Origin: an uncultured Pelagibacteraceae bacterium
GTDB lineage: Bacteria > Pseudomonadota > Alphaproteobacteria > Pelagibacterales > AG-422-B15
NCBI GenBank assembly: GCA_902564295.1
Contig: CACFAO010000008.1
Location: 1-56,568, forward strand
DNA: 56,568 nucleotides
Reading direction: 5' to 3'
Shown one piece after another: positions 26,786 through 36,035 of this stretch (its first letter is position 1; every line of letters starts with the position of its first letter). The position numbers and the translations under genes are program-made. The notes under the pieces are model-generated. The model worked only from the letters and a program-made list of their open reading frames with translations, did no database searches and was not told the DNA's origin.

Positions 26786-27232
26786 ATGAACGATACTTTG
26801 AATAATAGTACAGAAGAAAATTTAGCTAAACCTATATTGGATAATCTTGGAAGGTCATATGCAACGGGTAAAAGAAAGAATGCTGTAGCAAGAGTCTGGA
26901 TAAAAGATGGATCTGGGAAAATAGTAATTAACGGCAAGGATGTTGATAAATACTTTTTAAGACCTGTATTAAATATGCTAGTTAACCAGCCACTTGAATT
27001 GACTAACAAAAAAATGAACGTTGATACGACTGTTACAGTTAGTGGCGGTGGAATGTCTGGTCAGGCCGGTGCTGTTAGACATGGAATTTCAAAAGCTCTA
27101 ACTTTGCTAGATCCAAACTTAAGACCAATCCTTAAAACTGAAGGTTTGCTTACGAGAGACTCTCGAATTGTTGAAAGAAAAAAATATGGTAGACGTAAAG
27201 CACGTAGACGTTTCCAATTCTCAAAAAGATAA
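26786..27232 (+). CDS. rpsI: 30S ribosomal protein S9
   Basis: 148 residues: [32 protein letters not shown] and the C-terminal tail [17 protein letters not shown] that reaches the P-site tRNA. The N-terminal ~25 residues are an extension of low conservation, as in other alphaproteobacteria. Adjacent to rplM with no gap. Confidence 0.97.
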   Translation: MNDTLNNSTEENLAKPILDNLGRSYATGKRKNAVARVWIKDGSGKIVINGKDVDKYFLRPVLNMLVNQPLELTNKKMNVDTTVTVSGGGMSGQAGAVRHGISKALTLLDPNLRPILKTEGLLTRDSRIVERKKYGRRKARRRFQFSKR

Positions 27233-27270
27233 TTTTTTTCAAACTTCTATTATAAAATAATAAATTAATT

Positions 27271-28281
27271 ATGAAAAACGTAGCTATATTAGGTGCTAGT
27301 GGTTTTGTAGGACAAGAAATAATTAAAATTTGCCTCAAACACCCACATGTCAGCATTGTTGCTTTATCTGCCAATAAGTCCGCAGGTGAGATAGTTCAAA
27401 CCCATGACTCTGCTGGTATACAAACACCACTCAAATACAAAAGCTATGAAGACATAAATTTTAGTAGCATAGATTATGTATTCAACTGCTTGCCAAATGA
27501 AAATCTTCACAAAAGAAGCGATTTATTGAAATCAGAACTTAGTATAATTGACCTTTCAGTTGATTTTAGACTTGATGATAAAAAAGAGTATGTGAACTGG
27601 TATGGCTTTAAACACGGCAACTTTGAGGTAAACAATGAATTCCAATATGGATTAACAGAGTTTAATAGAGATAAGATAAAAAAATGTAAGCATATTGCAA
27701 ACCCTGGTTGCTATGCAACTAGCATCTTAATCCCACTAATTGAATTGATAAAACAGAATGCAATTAAAACTGACGATATCGTCATTGACTCAAAATCAGG
27801 CTACTCAGGTGCAGGCAAAACAAAAGGAAAAAAAGAGTTGATTAAAGAGGTAAATGAAAATATCAGAACCTATGGTATCGGTGATCACAAACACATAGCT
27901 GAAATAAATCAAGAACTAAGTAAGATCAAAAATATTCAAACCGAAGTCTTCTTTGCGGCCAATATATTACCTGTTGAAAGAGGTATTTTGAGTAACATTT
28001 ATATTGACACAAATGAGGTATCTCAAAATGATATTTACGATATATTACAAAAAAGATTTTATGATGAGCATTTTATAAAATTGCTACCAATGAATGAAAT
28101 TCCTTCATCTAGGGACGTGGTTGGTACCAATAACTTAGTCATAGGATTAAAAAAGGGATATAAAGAAAATAAATTATGTATTGTTAGTGTTTTAGATAAT
28201 TTGGTAAAAGGAGCTGCTGGACAAGCAGTCCAAAATTTTAATCTTATGAATGATTATGATGAGAGGTTAGGACTAGAATGA
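27271..28281 (+). CDS. argC: N-acetyl-gamma-glutamyl-phosphate reductase
   Basis: Reduces N-acetylglutamyl phosphate to the semialdehyde in arginine synthesis. The 336-residue product has a Rossmann start (VAILGASGFVGQEI) and the catalytic-cysteine motif NPGCYATS near residue 150, followed by the SGYSGAG loop. argC follows rplM-rpsI in many alphaproteobacteria. It overlaps the next small lipoprotein gene by four bases. Confidence 0.95.
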   Translation: MKNVAILGASGFVGQEIIKICLKHPHVSIVALSANKSAGEIVQTHDSAGIQTPLKYKSYEDINFSSIDYVFNCLPNENLHKRSDLLKSELSIIDLSVDFRLDDKKEYVNWYGFKHGNFEVNNEFQYGLTEFNRDKIKKCKHIANPGCYATSILIPLIELIKQNAIKTDDIVIDSKSGYSGAGKTKGKKELIKEVNENIRTYGIGDHKHIAEINQELSKIKNIQTEVFFAANILPVERGILSNIYIDTNEVSQNDIYDILQKRFYDEHFIKLLPMNEIPSSRDVVGTNNLVIGLKKGYKENKLCIVSVLDNLVKGAAGQAVQNFNLMNDYDERLGLE

Positions 28282-28475
28282 GAAAAAAAATAATAATTAT
28301 CTCTAATTTATTTTTATTTTTATTTATTTTCAATGCCTGCTCATCAGTAAAAAATTTTTCTTTTTATGAATTTTTTATCAATCCAAATGCTACTGAATTA
28401 ATTTTAGATGACCAAGAAAATACTCAGAAACCAGATTTAGAGAGCGTACCAGAAAAGGTTGAAATCGATGAGTAA
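28278..28475 (+). CDS. Small hypothetical lipoprotein
   Basis: 65 residues: a basic start, a hydrophobic stretch rich in Phe and Leu, then FNAC with cysteine 21 as a lipobox, followed by a short acidic tail. It would be lipidated and membrane-anchored. It overlaps argC by four bases (ATGA) and hom by eight bases, so it is translated as part of that run. I do not recognise a family and the short tail gives no functional hint. Confidence 0.65.
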   Translation: MRKKIIIISNLFLFLFIFNACSSVKNFSFYEFFINPNATELILDDQENTQKPDLESVPEKVEIDE

Positions 28476-29757
28476 AACTTATGGTGTCGGAATCGCAGGA
28501 CTAGGAATAGTTGGATCAGGTTTTCTCAAACAATTAAAAAATTTTAAAACACCCTCTCAAAAAACTGCAAATATCAATGTAATTAAAATTGCTGTTAAGA
28601 ACTTAAGAAAAAAAAGAAGTTTATCAGTTAAGTCTCTACCGTTAACAACTGATACAATGTCATTAGCAACAAACGATAATATAGATATTTTAATTGAGCT
28701 TATTGGTGGCTCAAAGGGAGTAGCATATAAAGTCGTTAAAAAAGCACTCCAAAATAAAAAGCATGTAATTACTGCTAATAAAGCTTTACTTGCAGTACAT
28801 GGAAATGAGTTATCTAAAATTGCTGAGCAGAATAATGTTTGTCTCAATTATGAAGCAGCTATTGCTGGAGGTATACCAATTGTAAAAGCCGTAAGAGAAA
28901 ATTTGCGTCTTAATAAAATAAACAAAATTTATGGTATTTTGAATGGTACTTGCAACTACATCTTAACAAAGATGGAAAATAATGCGGGAGATTTTAAAAA
29001 TGTATTAAATGATGCTCAAAAAAAAGGTTTTGCTGAGTTAGATCCAACGTTTGATATTCAGGGCATTGATGCAGCTCATAAGATTACATTGTTATCAAGT
29101 ATTGCCTTTGATATTCCTGTAAATTTTAAAGCTACTTTTATAGAAGGTATCACTAAGATTGATAAATATGATTTTATCTTTGCGAAAGAATTAGGATACT
29201 CAATAAAGTTGTTATCGGTTGCTTCTAAAAAATTAAGTAAGGTCGAACAAAGAGTTCATCCGTGCTTTGTCAAACTTAAATCAGATATTGCAAAAGTGAG
29301 TAACGAGATTAATGCTGTTGTCGTAAATGACTCTGTAATTGGAAAAAATATTTTTGAAGGCCCTGGTGCTGGAGCTGGACCAACGGGGGCTTCTGTTATG
29401 TCAGACCTTATGGACATTATAAGAGGTACTTATAATTATCCATTGGGCGTATCAATCAAAAAGAAAAAGAAGTTAAAAATTCAGAAAATTGATGATTTGT
29501 CATTCCCATATTATTTGAGAATTACAGCCAAAGATAAAGCCGGGGTAATGGCAAAAATTTCAAAAGCTCTATCAAAAAGAAAAATTTCGATTGAAAGTAT
29601 AATTCAAAAGCCATCGAAAAGGTCAAATTTTGCTGAAATAATTTTGATAACGCACACAGTTAAAGAATCTTCGCTTTTATCATCTATTAAACAGATAAAA
29701 AGATTACCAGAAGTAAGCTCATCTGTTAAATTTATCAGAATTGAAGATTCGTTATGA
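28468..29757 (+). CDS. hom: Homoserine dehydrogenase
   Basis: Reduces aspartate semialdehyde to homoserine, the branch leading to threonine and methionine. 429 residues with VGIAGLGIVGSGFL (NAD-binding), the substrate motif AAIAGGIPIVKAVRE, GILNGTCNYILTKME and FAELDPTFDIQGIDAAHK, and a C-terminal ACT domain (YYLRITAKDKAGVMAKI) for feedback control. ATG 28468 is chosen over the TTG at 28459. It would supply the precursor used by metY. Confidence 0.96.
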   Translation: MSKTYGVGIAGLGIVGSGFLKQLKNFKTPSQKTANINVIKIAVKNLRKKRSLSVKSLPLTTDTMSLATNDNIDILIELIGGSKGVAYKVVKKALQNKKHVITANKALLAVHGNELSKIAEQNNVCLNYEAAIAGGIPIVKAVRENLRLNKINKIYGILNGTCNYILTKMENNAGDFKNVLNDAQKKGFAELDPTFDIQGIDAAHKITLLSSIAFDIPVNFKATFIEGITKIDKYDFIFAKELGYSIKLLSVASKKLSKVEQRVHPCFVKLKSDIAKVSNEINAVVVNDSVIGKNIFEGPGAGAGPTGASVMSDLMDIIRGTYNYPLGVSIKKKKKLKIQKIDDLSFPYYLRITAKDKAGVMAKISKALSKRKISIESIIQKPSKRSNFAEIILITHTVKESSLLSSIKQIKRLPEVSSSVKFIRIEDSL

Positions 29758-30704
29758 CCGTAATATCAACTCAATATGCATCAGGAATTGTAGCTGCAAC
29801 GGAAAAGGCTGCAATTGCATCGTCTAAATTAATAGGTCTTGGTGACGAAAAAGCAGCAGATCAAGTTGCTGTAGATGCAATGAGAACAGCTTTAAACGCA
29901 ATTGATTTTGATGGTAGAATTGTTATTGGTGAAGGTGAGAGAGATGAAGCGCCAATGCTTTATATTGGCGAGGAAGTAGGAACTGGCAAAAATCACGAAG
30001 TTGATATTGCGTTAGATCCTTTAGAAGGAACCACTATAACAGCTAAGGGCATGCCAAATTCATTATCTGTAATAGCTGCAGCTCAAAAAGGAGGGTTGCT
30101 CTATGCGCCAGACACTTACATGAATAAGATTGCAGTTGGCGGTAGTCTTCCAAAAGATGTAATAGATCTCGATGCAGCTGTCGAAGATAATATAAAAAGT
30201 ATCGCGGAAGCTAAAAAAGTTAAAATTAGTGAAGTTACTGCCTGTGTATTAGAAAGACCCCGACACGATGAAATAATTGAGTCTTTAAGAACAATCGGCT
30301 CAAAAATTGTTCTTATTCCTGACGGTGATGTAGCGGGAGTAATTATGACAACACAAGAACTTAATCCAGTTGATATTTACCTTGGCATCGGAGGAGCTCC
30401 TGAAGGAGTTTTAGCTGCTGCAGCACTGCAATGCATTGGCGGTCAAATGCAAACTAGACTTGTAATCAATAATGACGATGAAAAAAACAGAGCTGAAAAG
30501 ATTGGTATTAAAGATCTAGAAAAAAAATATAATCTTAATGAACTTGCACACGGTGATATTATCTTTTCTGCTACAGGTGTAACAGAAGGTACTATGGTTA
30601 GAGGAGTAAGATCTGACAGCAGTCACTACATAACTCATTCACTAGTTCTAAGAACTGGCGAAGCCTCATCTCAGTATATCGAGACCTATCACAAAAAAGA
30701 TTGA
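29754..30704 (+). CDS. glpX: Class II fructose-1,6-bisphosphatase
   Basis: Dephosphorylates fructose 1,6-bisphosphate in gluconeogenesis. The 316-residue GlpX-type protein has the metal-binding GEGERDEAPMLYIGEEVG and DIALDPLEGTT segments, and GIGGAPEGVLAAAAL. hom-glpX-recJ is a common alphaproteobacterial order. It overlaps hom by four bases. Confidence 0.95.
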   Translation: MTVISTQYASGIVAATEKAAIASSKLIGLGDEKAADQVAVDAMRTALNAIDFDGRIVIGEGERDEAPMLYIGEEVGTGKNHEVDIALDPLEGTTITAKGMPNSLSVIAAAQKGGLLYAPDTYMNKIAVGGSLPKDVIDLDAAVEDNIKSIAEAKKVKISEVTACVLERPRHDEIIESLRTIGSKIVLIPDGDVAGVIMTTQELNPVDIYLGIGGAPEGVLAAAALQCIGGQMQTRLVINNDDEKNRAEKIGIKDLEKKYNLNELAHGDIIFSATGVTEGTMVRGVRSDSSHYITHSLVLRTGEASSQYIETYHKKD

Positions 30705-30707
30705 ACT

Positions 30708-32489
30708 ATGAGAAAAGACTCTTTCGACGAAGATTTTTTTTCTCTAACAAATAAAAAATGGTCTTTAAAAGAATATAGCGAAAAAGATACTGAATATATT
30801 TCGCAAAGTTACGAAGTAAGCCCGCTAGTTGCGAAATTACTAAGTATTAGAAAAGTAGATTTTGACGACATTATTTCGTATATAAGTCCCTCATTAAAAG
30901 AAAGTTTACCTGATCCATACGTTTTAGCAGACATGGAAAAAGCCTGTGAGAGACTTTATCAAGCAATAATTAATAAAGAACGAATTGCAGTATTTGGTGA
31001 CTATGATGTTGATGGCTCTACATCAACTTCAACTCTAATTAATTATTTCAAACAAATTTCAATTGATCTAAAATTTCATATACCTGATAGATTTAGTGAG
31101 GGATATGGTCCTAGTATACAAACCTTTTCAAATTTTAAAAAAAGAGATGTGAAAATAATATTTACCGTCGATTGCGGAACAATGGCCTTTTCTGAGATTG
31201 AATATGCGAGAGAGCAAGGTATGGATGTTGTTGTCTTAGATCATCACATTCCAGAAATAAAACTACCAAAAGCAACAGCCATTATAAATCCAAACAGAAT
31301 GGACGATAATTCAGGGTTAAACTATCTTTCTGCAGTAGGTGTAACGTATATGTTCATTATCGGGCTTAACCGGAAATTAAGACGTGAAGATTGGTTTAAA
31401 AAAAATAACCTAAAAGAACCAAACCTTATTGCTTTATTAGACCTTGTTGCTTTAGGAACTGTTTGCGATTCTGTTCCACTAAAAGGATTAAATCGAATTC
31501 TAGTTTCAAAGGGAATCGACGTAATACAAAAACGATTAAATCCAGGTTTAAATTCATTGATTGAAAAATCAAATATAAAATCAAAAGTATCTGTTCATGA
31601 TCTTGGTTTCAAGATTGGTCCAAGAATTAACGCTGGTGGAAGATTAGGTTTTTCAAACTTTGGCACAGACTTATTAACTGAAAGTGAAAAAAGTAAAATC
31701 GATAGCATCACAAACGATTTAGATAAATTTAATTCTGAGAGACGTACAATAGAAAGTTATGTTTTAGATCAAGCCATCGCCCAAGTTGATAATAAAAAAC
31801 TAAAAAATAAACTACTGATCGTATCTGGTGAAGGATGGCATGAGGGGGTAATTGGTATTATTGCAAGTCGACTTAAAGATAAATTTAATAAGCCTAGCAT
31901 TGTTTTCTCGATAAACAATGGCGAAGCTAAAGGTTCCGGACGCTCAATAAAAGGCATCGATCTTGGACAGTTAGTTATTTCTGCTGTTCAAAGTAATTTG
32001 CTTAAAAAAGGCGGAGGACATTCTATGGCAGCTGGATTAACAATAGAATCTGAAAAGATAGAAGAATTGGAAAAATTTTTTGAAAAGCAATTGACCAATA
32101 AAGTAATAAATACTCAAGATAATAAAATTTTATTTGCTGATGACATTTTAAGTATATCAGCAATTAATTTAGATGTTCATAGAGAAATTGAAAAAATTGG
32201 TCCTTTTGGATCAGAGAATCCTGAACCATCTTTTATTTTTAAAAATGTGATACTCGCGACCGTTGATCAAATAGGTGAGGAGCATTTTAAATGCCTTGTT
32301 AAATCTGATGGAGGAAAATTTATTGAAGCGATGGCTTTTAGAAGTGCAAAAACACAGCTTGGAGAAGAATTAATAAAAAATAAAGGTTCATCAGTTTGCT
32401 TATTCGGCAAAATAAAGATCAATGAGTGGGGGGGTAAAAAAATACCTCAAATACATATTATTGATATTTCCGCATCACAAAATAGTTAA
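30708..32489 (+). CDS. recJ: Single-stranded-DNA-specific exonuclease RecJ
   Basis: 5'-3' exonuclease acting in recombination and mismatch repair. The 593-residue protein has the DHH phosphoesterase motifs FGDYDVDGSTSTSTL, FTVDCGT and VLDHHIPE, the linker region GPRINAGGRLG, and the DHHA1 motif KKGGGHSMAAGLTIE. Follows glpX after three bases; a tRNA-Glu gene lies downstream. Confidence 0.96.
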   Translation: MRKDSFDEDFFSLTNKKWSLKEYSEKDTEYISQSYEVSPLVAKLLSIRKVDFDDIISYISPSLKESLPDPYVLADMEKACERLYQAIINKERIAVFGDYDVDGSTSTSTLINYFKQISIDLKFHIPDRFSEGYGPSIQTFSNFKKRDVKIIFTVDCGTMAFSEIEYAREQGMDVVVLDHHIPEIKLPKATAIINPNRMDDNSGLNYLSAVGVTYMFIIGLNRKLRREDWFKKNNLKEPNLIALLDLVALGTVCDSVPLKGLNRILVSKGIDVIQKRLNPGLNSLIEKSNIKSKVSVHDLGFKIGPRINAGGRLGFSNFGTDLLTESEKSKIDSITNDLDKFNSERRTIESYVLDQAIAQVDNKKLKNKLLIVSGEGWHEGVIGIIASRLKDKFNKPSIVFSINNGEAKGSGRSIKGIDLGQLVISAVQSNLLKKGGGHSMAAGLTIESEKIEELEKFFEKQLTNKVINTQDNKILFADDILSISAINLDVHREIEKIGPFGSENPEPSFIFKNVILATVDQIGEEHFKCLVKSDGGKFIEAMAFRSAKTQLGEELIKNKGSSVCLFGKIKINEWGGKKIPQIHIIDISASQNS

Positions 32490-32536
32490 TCAATTATTGA
32501 TTTAGACCGATTATTAGATATATAAATATGATATAA

Positions 32537-32612
32537 GGTCCCTTCGTCTAGCGGTTAGGATATCTGGTTTTCATCCAGAAGATCACGGGTTCGAATCCCG
32601 TAGGGACCGCCA
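32537..32612 (+). tRNA. tRNA-Glu (anticodon TTC)
   Basis: Acceptor arms GGTCCCT and AGGGACC pair fully; the D arm, an anticodon stem with loop TTTTCAT (anticodon TTC) and the T arm with GGTTCGAATCC are all present. The CCA end is encoded (32610-32612). Standalone gene between recJ and the alternative oxidase gene. Confidence 0.97.
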
Positions 32613-32698
32613 TTTCATGGCTTTATCTGTGACAAAATGTCAGTAAAACATCCTTTTTATAGTATTTAATTTCTATAAATAAATATTATCTCTTTAGT

Positions 32699-33367
32699 AT
32701 GACTGAAATGTTTAAGCACTATAAACCGGTAAACAATAGTGACCGTATAGCTCTTTTATTCACAAAAGCCCTTCGTCTTTTCGCTGATCTTTTCTTTAAA
32801 AAACGTTACGGGCACAGAGCGGTTATATTAGAGACTGTAGCAGCTGTTCCTGGAATGGTCGCCGGCATGCTTAATCATTTAAAAAGCCTTAGAAATATGG
32901 AGCAAGATAGAGGCTGGATCAAAACACTTTTAGATGAAGCTGAGAACGAAAGAATGCATTTAATGACTTTTATTAATATTGCAAAGCCATCAGTTTTTGA
33001 GAGATTTTTAGTTATAATAGTGCAAGGAATATTTTTTAATGTTTATTTTGTAATGTATTTAGTTTCACCTCGCACCTGTCATAGGATTGTGGGTTATTTT
33101 GAGGAGCAAGCAATTATAAGTTATACTGAATATTTAGATGAAATTGAAAATGGAAATATTGAAAACGTAAAAGCACCTCAGATAGCTATCGACTATTGGG
33201 GTTTATCACAGTTTGCAAAATTAAAAGATGTTATCATTGCTGTTAGAAACGATGAGATGGGTCACCGTGATGTTAACCATAAATTTGTAACTATTATTGA
33301 TCAAAAAGACAATAAAGAGACTAATACGGACTCCGGGGAAATTCTTTCAAAAGAAAATACTAAATAA
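32699..33367 (+). CDS. Alternative oxidase (AOX)
   Basis: Non-heme diiron quinol oxidase that passes electrons from ubiquinol directly to oxygen without proton pumping. The 222-residue protein has the iron-ligand motifs [10 protein letters not shown] (Glu45), NERMHL (Glu84 and His87), YFEEQA and [12 protein letters not shown] (Glu186, His189). The helical hydrophobic stretch at about 102-122 would dock it to the inner membrane. It is the same family as mitochondrial AOX. With heme A synthase nearby, the organism seems to have a branched respiratory chain. A DUF4149 gene follows after seven bases. Confidence 0.93.
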   Translation: MTEMFKHYKPVNNSDRIALLFTKALRLFADLFFKKRYGHRAVILETVAAVPGMVAGMLNHLKSLRNMEQDRGWIKTLLDEAENERMHLMTFINIAKPSVFERFLVIIVQGIFFNVYFVMYLVSPRTCHRIVGYFEEQAIISYTEYLDEIENGNIENVKAPQIAIDYWGLSQFAKLKDVIIAVRNDEMGHRDVNHKFVTIIDQKDNKETNTDSGEILSKENTK

Positions 33368-33374
33368 ATTTACA

Positions 33375-33788
33375 ATGTTGGAATTTGGGATTTTTCTACA
33401 TTCTTTAATTATTGGATTTATGATTTTTTTCATGTCTGTTGTAACACCATCCGTATTTTCAATTTTAAACGAAGATGAGGCAGGAAAGTTATTACGAGTT
33501 ATTTTTCCCAGGATGTTCACTTACGGGTTAATCATTACTATTTTATCGAGTGCTGTTTTTTTTGTTATTAGTATGATTGATTTTCTAATTATATCACTGG
33601 TATCCGCTGCCTTCTTTTTAATCAATCTCATTTATCTAACTCCTAGAATCAATATTTATAGAGATAAATTTAAAAGTGGTATTATTGAGGCTGAAAAAAA
33701 ATTCAAAATGCTTCATTTATTTTCTGTAGTTTTATTTATCTCACAGCTTTTTGGATCTATCTTTATAGTATTTGTATATTTTTATTAG
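33375..33788 (+). CDS. DUF4149-like membrane protein
   Basis: About 137 residues with four predicted membrane helices (FLHSLIIGFMIFFMSVVTPS; a second before ISMIDFLII; then SAAFFLINLIYL; and a last one near the C-terminus). The pattern of F-x-F-x-x-x-V-x-P and LTPRINIYRDK resembles DUF4149/TMEM205-type proteins of unknown function. The frame is open upstream to 33297 inside AOX, but ATG 33375 is eight bases after the AOX stop and starts at the first helix. The adjacency to AOX suggests co-expression. Confidence 0.7.
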   Translation: MLEFGIFLHSLIIGFMIFFMSVVTPSVFSILNEDEAGKLLRVIFPRMFTYGLIITILSSAVFFVISMIDFLIISLVSAAFFLINLIYLTPRINIYRDKFKSGIIEAEKKFKMLHLFSVVLFISQLFGSIFIVFVYFY

Positions 33789-33797
33789 GAGGAAAAC

Positions 33798-33980
33798 ATG
33801 AAAATTTTGAAAACATTGGAAGATGCAAAGTTAATTATAGTTGATCTTGAGGTCAATTTAGGCAATCAGAAAAGGAGTGCTCCAACCTTGTGTGCGCAGT
33901 ATGATGGAAAAATTATTCCCCTAAGTACAGCTCATGATGGAAGACCCATACTCATGAATATGGATAATGCGATTGAGTAA
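33798..33980 (+). CDS. Small hypothetical protein
   Basis: 60 residues, no signal peptide or membrane segment; amphipathic N-terminus (KILKTLEDAKLIIVDLEVN), one cysteine and a KIIPLSTAHDGRP segment. A very strong ribosome site (AGGAGG, eight bases before ATG) in a genome where such sites are uncommon supports real translation. It follows the DUF4149 gene by nine bases and converges on the photolyase gene. I do not recognise a family. Confidence 0.6.
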   Translation: MKILKTLEDAKLIIVDLEVNLGNQKRSAPTLCAQYDGKIIPLSTAHDGRPILMNMDNAIE

Positions 33981-33990
33981 ATAAATTTGC

Positions 33991-35469
33991 TTAGCCTGTA
34001 TGTTCTCTGATAAAAATTTCTGCCTTCTGTAGTATTCTTTTCTTTCGATCTTGTTTCATTTTATCAAATACATTTACCATCATATTTAGTCTAGGATTGC
34101 TACTAAAGAACTTTCTATTTTTATTTATAAATCTCCAATATAAGCCATCGACTGTCTCACACCACTCTCCTTTTTTGAAATCCATCATTTTCAAATAATA
34201 GCTTGAACCACAAATATATGGTTTAGTTGCAAATATGCCTCCATCACTAAATAGTCCCATGCCGTAGACATTTGGCACCATCACCCATTCAGAAGAGTCA
34301 GTAAACATTTCCATAAACCATTTGTATACAAATTTTGGGTGGATTTCGCACAAGTTCATTAAACTTGAAAGTATCATTAGCCGTTCAATATGATGCGTCC
34401 AACCAAAATTAAGAGCATTTTTAATTGAATGATCCAAAGGGGGTATGCCTGTTTCACCAGTATACCAATCATTTTTGAATTTTCTTTTATGATTAAAAAA
34501 ATTAGATGATTCCATTTTAGGCGAGTAATTATGATAAATTCCTCTCATAAATTCTCGCCATCCAATAACTTGTCTAATGTATCCCTCAAGTGAATTTAAA
34601 CTTATCTTTCCTTTATATTTTTTTAATCTATTGATTATTTCTTCGGGTGTAAGCAACCCTGTATTAATAAGTGGACTTAATGCGCTATGAAACAGTATGT
34701 TATCTCTCTGACTTACCGCATCTTCATAGTCTCCAAATAAATTTAGTTTATTTTTAATGAAATCGTCCAGCCAATCTGAAGCATCTTTATGTGTTGTTGG
34801 TAGCCAAAAGTTATTTGTACTACCGGGGTGTTTTTTAAATTTTTCTTCTATAAAGTTTTTTAACTGTTTTGTGTGTTGGGTTTCAGTTGTTATTGGTTGT
34901 TTAGGAAGTTTTAGGTCTTGTGGGAGTTTTTTTCTATTATCTTTATCAAAGCTCCATTTGCCACCGACAGGTTTTCTGTCTTTAATTAGTAAGTCAAATT
35001 TTAATCTACTTTCTTTATAATAAGTTGCCATGAAAGGCTTTTTTTGTTTTGACAGATATCTTTGAAAATCATCACGTGAATTAAGAAACATAGGTGTTTG
35101 TATTACGTTATACTCAAGATTTTGTTTAATAATAAATTTTTTAATACGTTTTTCGAATGGTGTGTCTTCGATTTCAAAATGGCTTACTTTGTTTATTTTA
35201 TTTTTTTTTATAGATTTTTCTAACTTATCTTCATACTTTTTTTCAAAATTGTTTTGACAGTCATAATAGTCAACTGAAAAACCTTTTTTTATTAATAAAT
35301 CTCTGTAACTTCTCATGGAGGAAAGAAACTGCAAAATTTTTAGCTTATGATGTTTTTCATATGAACACAGACCAAGATCCTCACACATGAATATCTTATG
35401 CTTTTTATATTTACTTAGATGCTTTGGATCAAAAAGCTGATTTCCTAGAATAATAAAAAGATCACCCAT
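33991..35469 (-). CDS. Cryptochrome/photolyase-related protein (FeS-BCP/PhrB-like subgroup)
   Basis: 492 residues related to the bacterial (6-4) photolyases: N-terminal Rossmann-like domain (FIILGNQLFDPKHL), and a helical FAD domain with LEGYIRQVIGWREFMRGIY, WTHHIERLMIL and VPNVYGMGLFSDGG. In the iron-sulfur members a C-x2-C pair lies in the segment after the FATKPYI motif; here residues 428-436 read MDFKKGEW with no cysteine, leaving only Cys420 and Cys437 nearby. So the usual 4Fe-4S cluster is probably absent. It may repair (6-4) photoproducts or act in light sensing; this cannot be told from sequence. Confidence 0.85.
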   Translation of the reverse strand: MGDLFIILGNQLFDPKHLSKYKKHKIFMCEDLGLCSYEKHHKLKILQFLSSMRSYRDLLIKKGFSVDYYDCQNNFEKKYEDKLEKSIKKNKINKVSHFEIEDTPFEKRIKKFIIKQNLEYNVIQTPMFLNSRDDFQRYLSKQKKPFMATYYKESRLKFDLLIKDRKPVGGKWSFDKDNRKKLPQDLKLPKQPITTETQHTKQLKNFIEEKFKKHPGSTNNFWLPTTHKDASDWLDDFIKNKLNLFGDYEDAVSQRDNILFHSALSPLINTGLLTPEEIINRLKKYKGKISLNSLEGYIRQVIGWREFMRGIYHNYSPKMESSNFFNHKRKFKNDWYTGETGIPPLDHSIKNALNFGWTHHIERLMILSSLMNLCEIHPKFVYKWFMEMFTDSSEWVMVPNVYGMGLFSDGGIFATKPYICGSSYYLKMMDFKKGEWCETVDGLYWRFINKNRKFFSSNPRLNMMVNVFDKMKQDRKKRILQKAEIFIREHTG

Positions 35470-35483
35470 AAGTAGTTAAAAGA

Positions 35484-36029
35484 TTAAAGCTGAAGAGCTT
35501 TTTCTATTTCACTTATAAATTTTTTGGATGACGGACGAGTTAATGCCGTATAGCCTGCAATTGCGTTGCCATCTTTGCCAATTATAATTTTATGAAAATT
35601 CCACCTAGGTACTCCTCCGATAAAACCTAGTTCTTTTTTAGACCATTTGAAAAATGGATGAGCATCTTTGCCTTTGACAATATTTTTTTCTGTAAGTGGA
35701 AAAGTTATGTTAAAAGTACTTTCACAAAATTCTTTTACTTCTCTATTTGTACCAGACTCTTGATTTCCAAAATCATTAGATGGGACACCCAATACGACCA
35801 GCCCTTGATCTTTATAGTCATCATAAAGTTTTTGTAGCCCATCGTATTGATAAGTAAAACCGCATAAACTTGCAGTGTTTACAACAACAAGCGTTTTACC
35901 TTTGTAATCAGAGAGGTTAATCGTATCTTCTTCATTAATATTTTTAAAAGAATAATTATATGCATTTTCTGACATTAAGGCTCCTGTGTTTAAGAGAAAT
36001 ATAAGACAAAAAGTTAAAAATACTCTCAT
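35484..36029 (-). CDS. Glutathione peroxidase family protein, exported
   Basis: 181 residues. An N-terminal hydrophobic signal (about residues 1-19) indicates export to the periplasm. The thioredoxin-fold peroxidase follows, with the peroxidatic cysteine at about position 56 (NTASLCGFT), the VLGVPSNDFGNQE segment and the WNFHK motif near the C-terminus. Such non-selenium enzymes often use thioredoxin rather than glutathione to reduce peroxides. Six bases downstream of nhaD on the same strand. Confidence 0.9.
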   Translation of the reverse strand: MRVFLTFCLIFLLNTGALMSENAYNYSFKNINEEDTINLSDYKGKTLVVVNTASLCGFTYQYDGLQKLYDDYKDQGLVVLGVPSNDFGNQESGTNREVKEFCESTFNITFPLTEKNIVKGKDAHPFFKWSKKELGFIGGVPRWNFHKIIIGKDGNAIAGYTALTRPSSKKFISEIEKALQL

Positions 36030-36035
36030 CCTGAA

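Noticed and set aside
32630-32650. Hairpin TGACA-AAA-TGTCA after tRNA-Glu
   Set aside because: Five base pairs with a three-base loop and no T run; too weak to call a terminator.
33297-33374. Extension of the DUF4149 gene into the alternative oxidase
   Set aside because: It would overlap AOX by about 70 bases; the basic tail is read out of frame from AOX, and ATG 33375 directly precedes the first helix.
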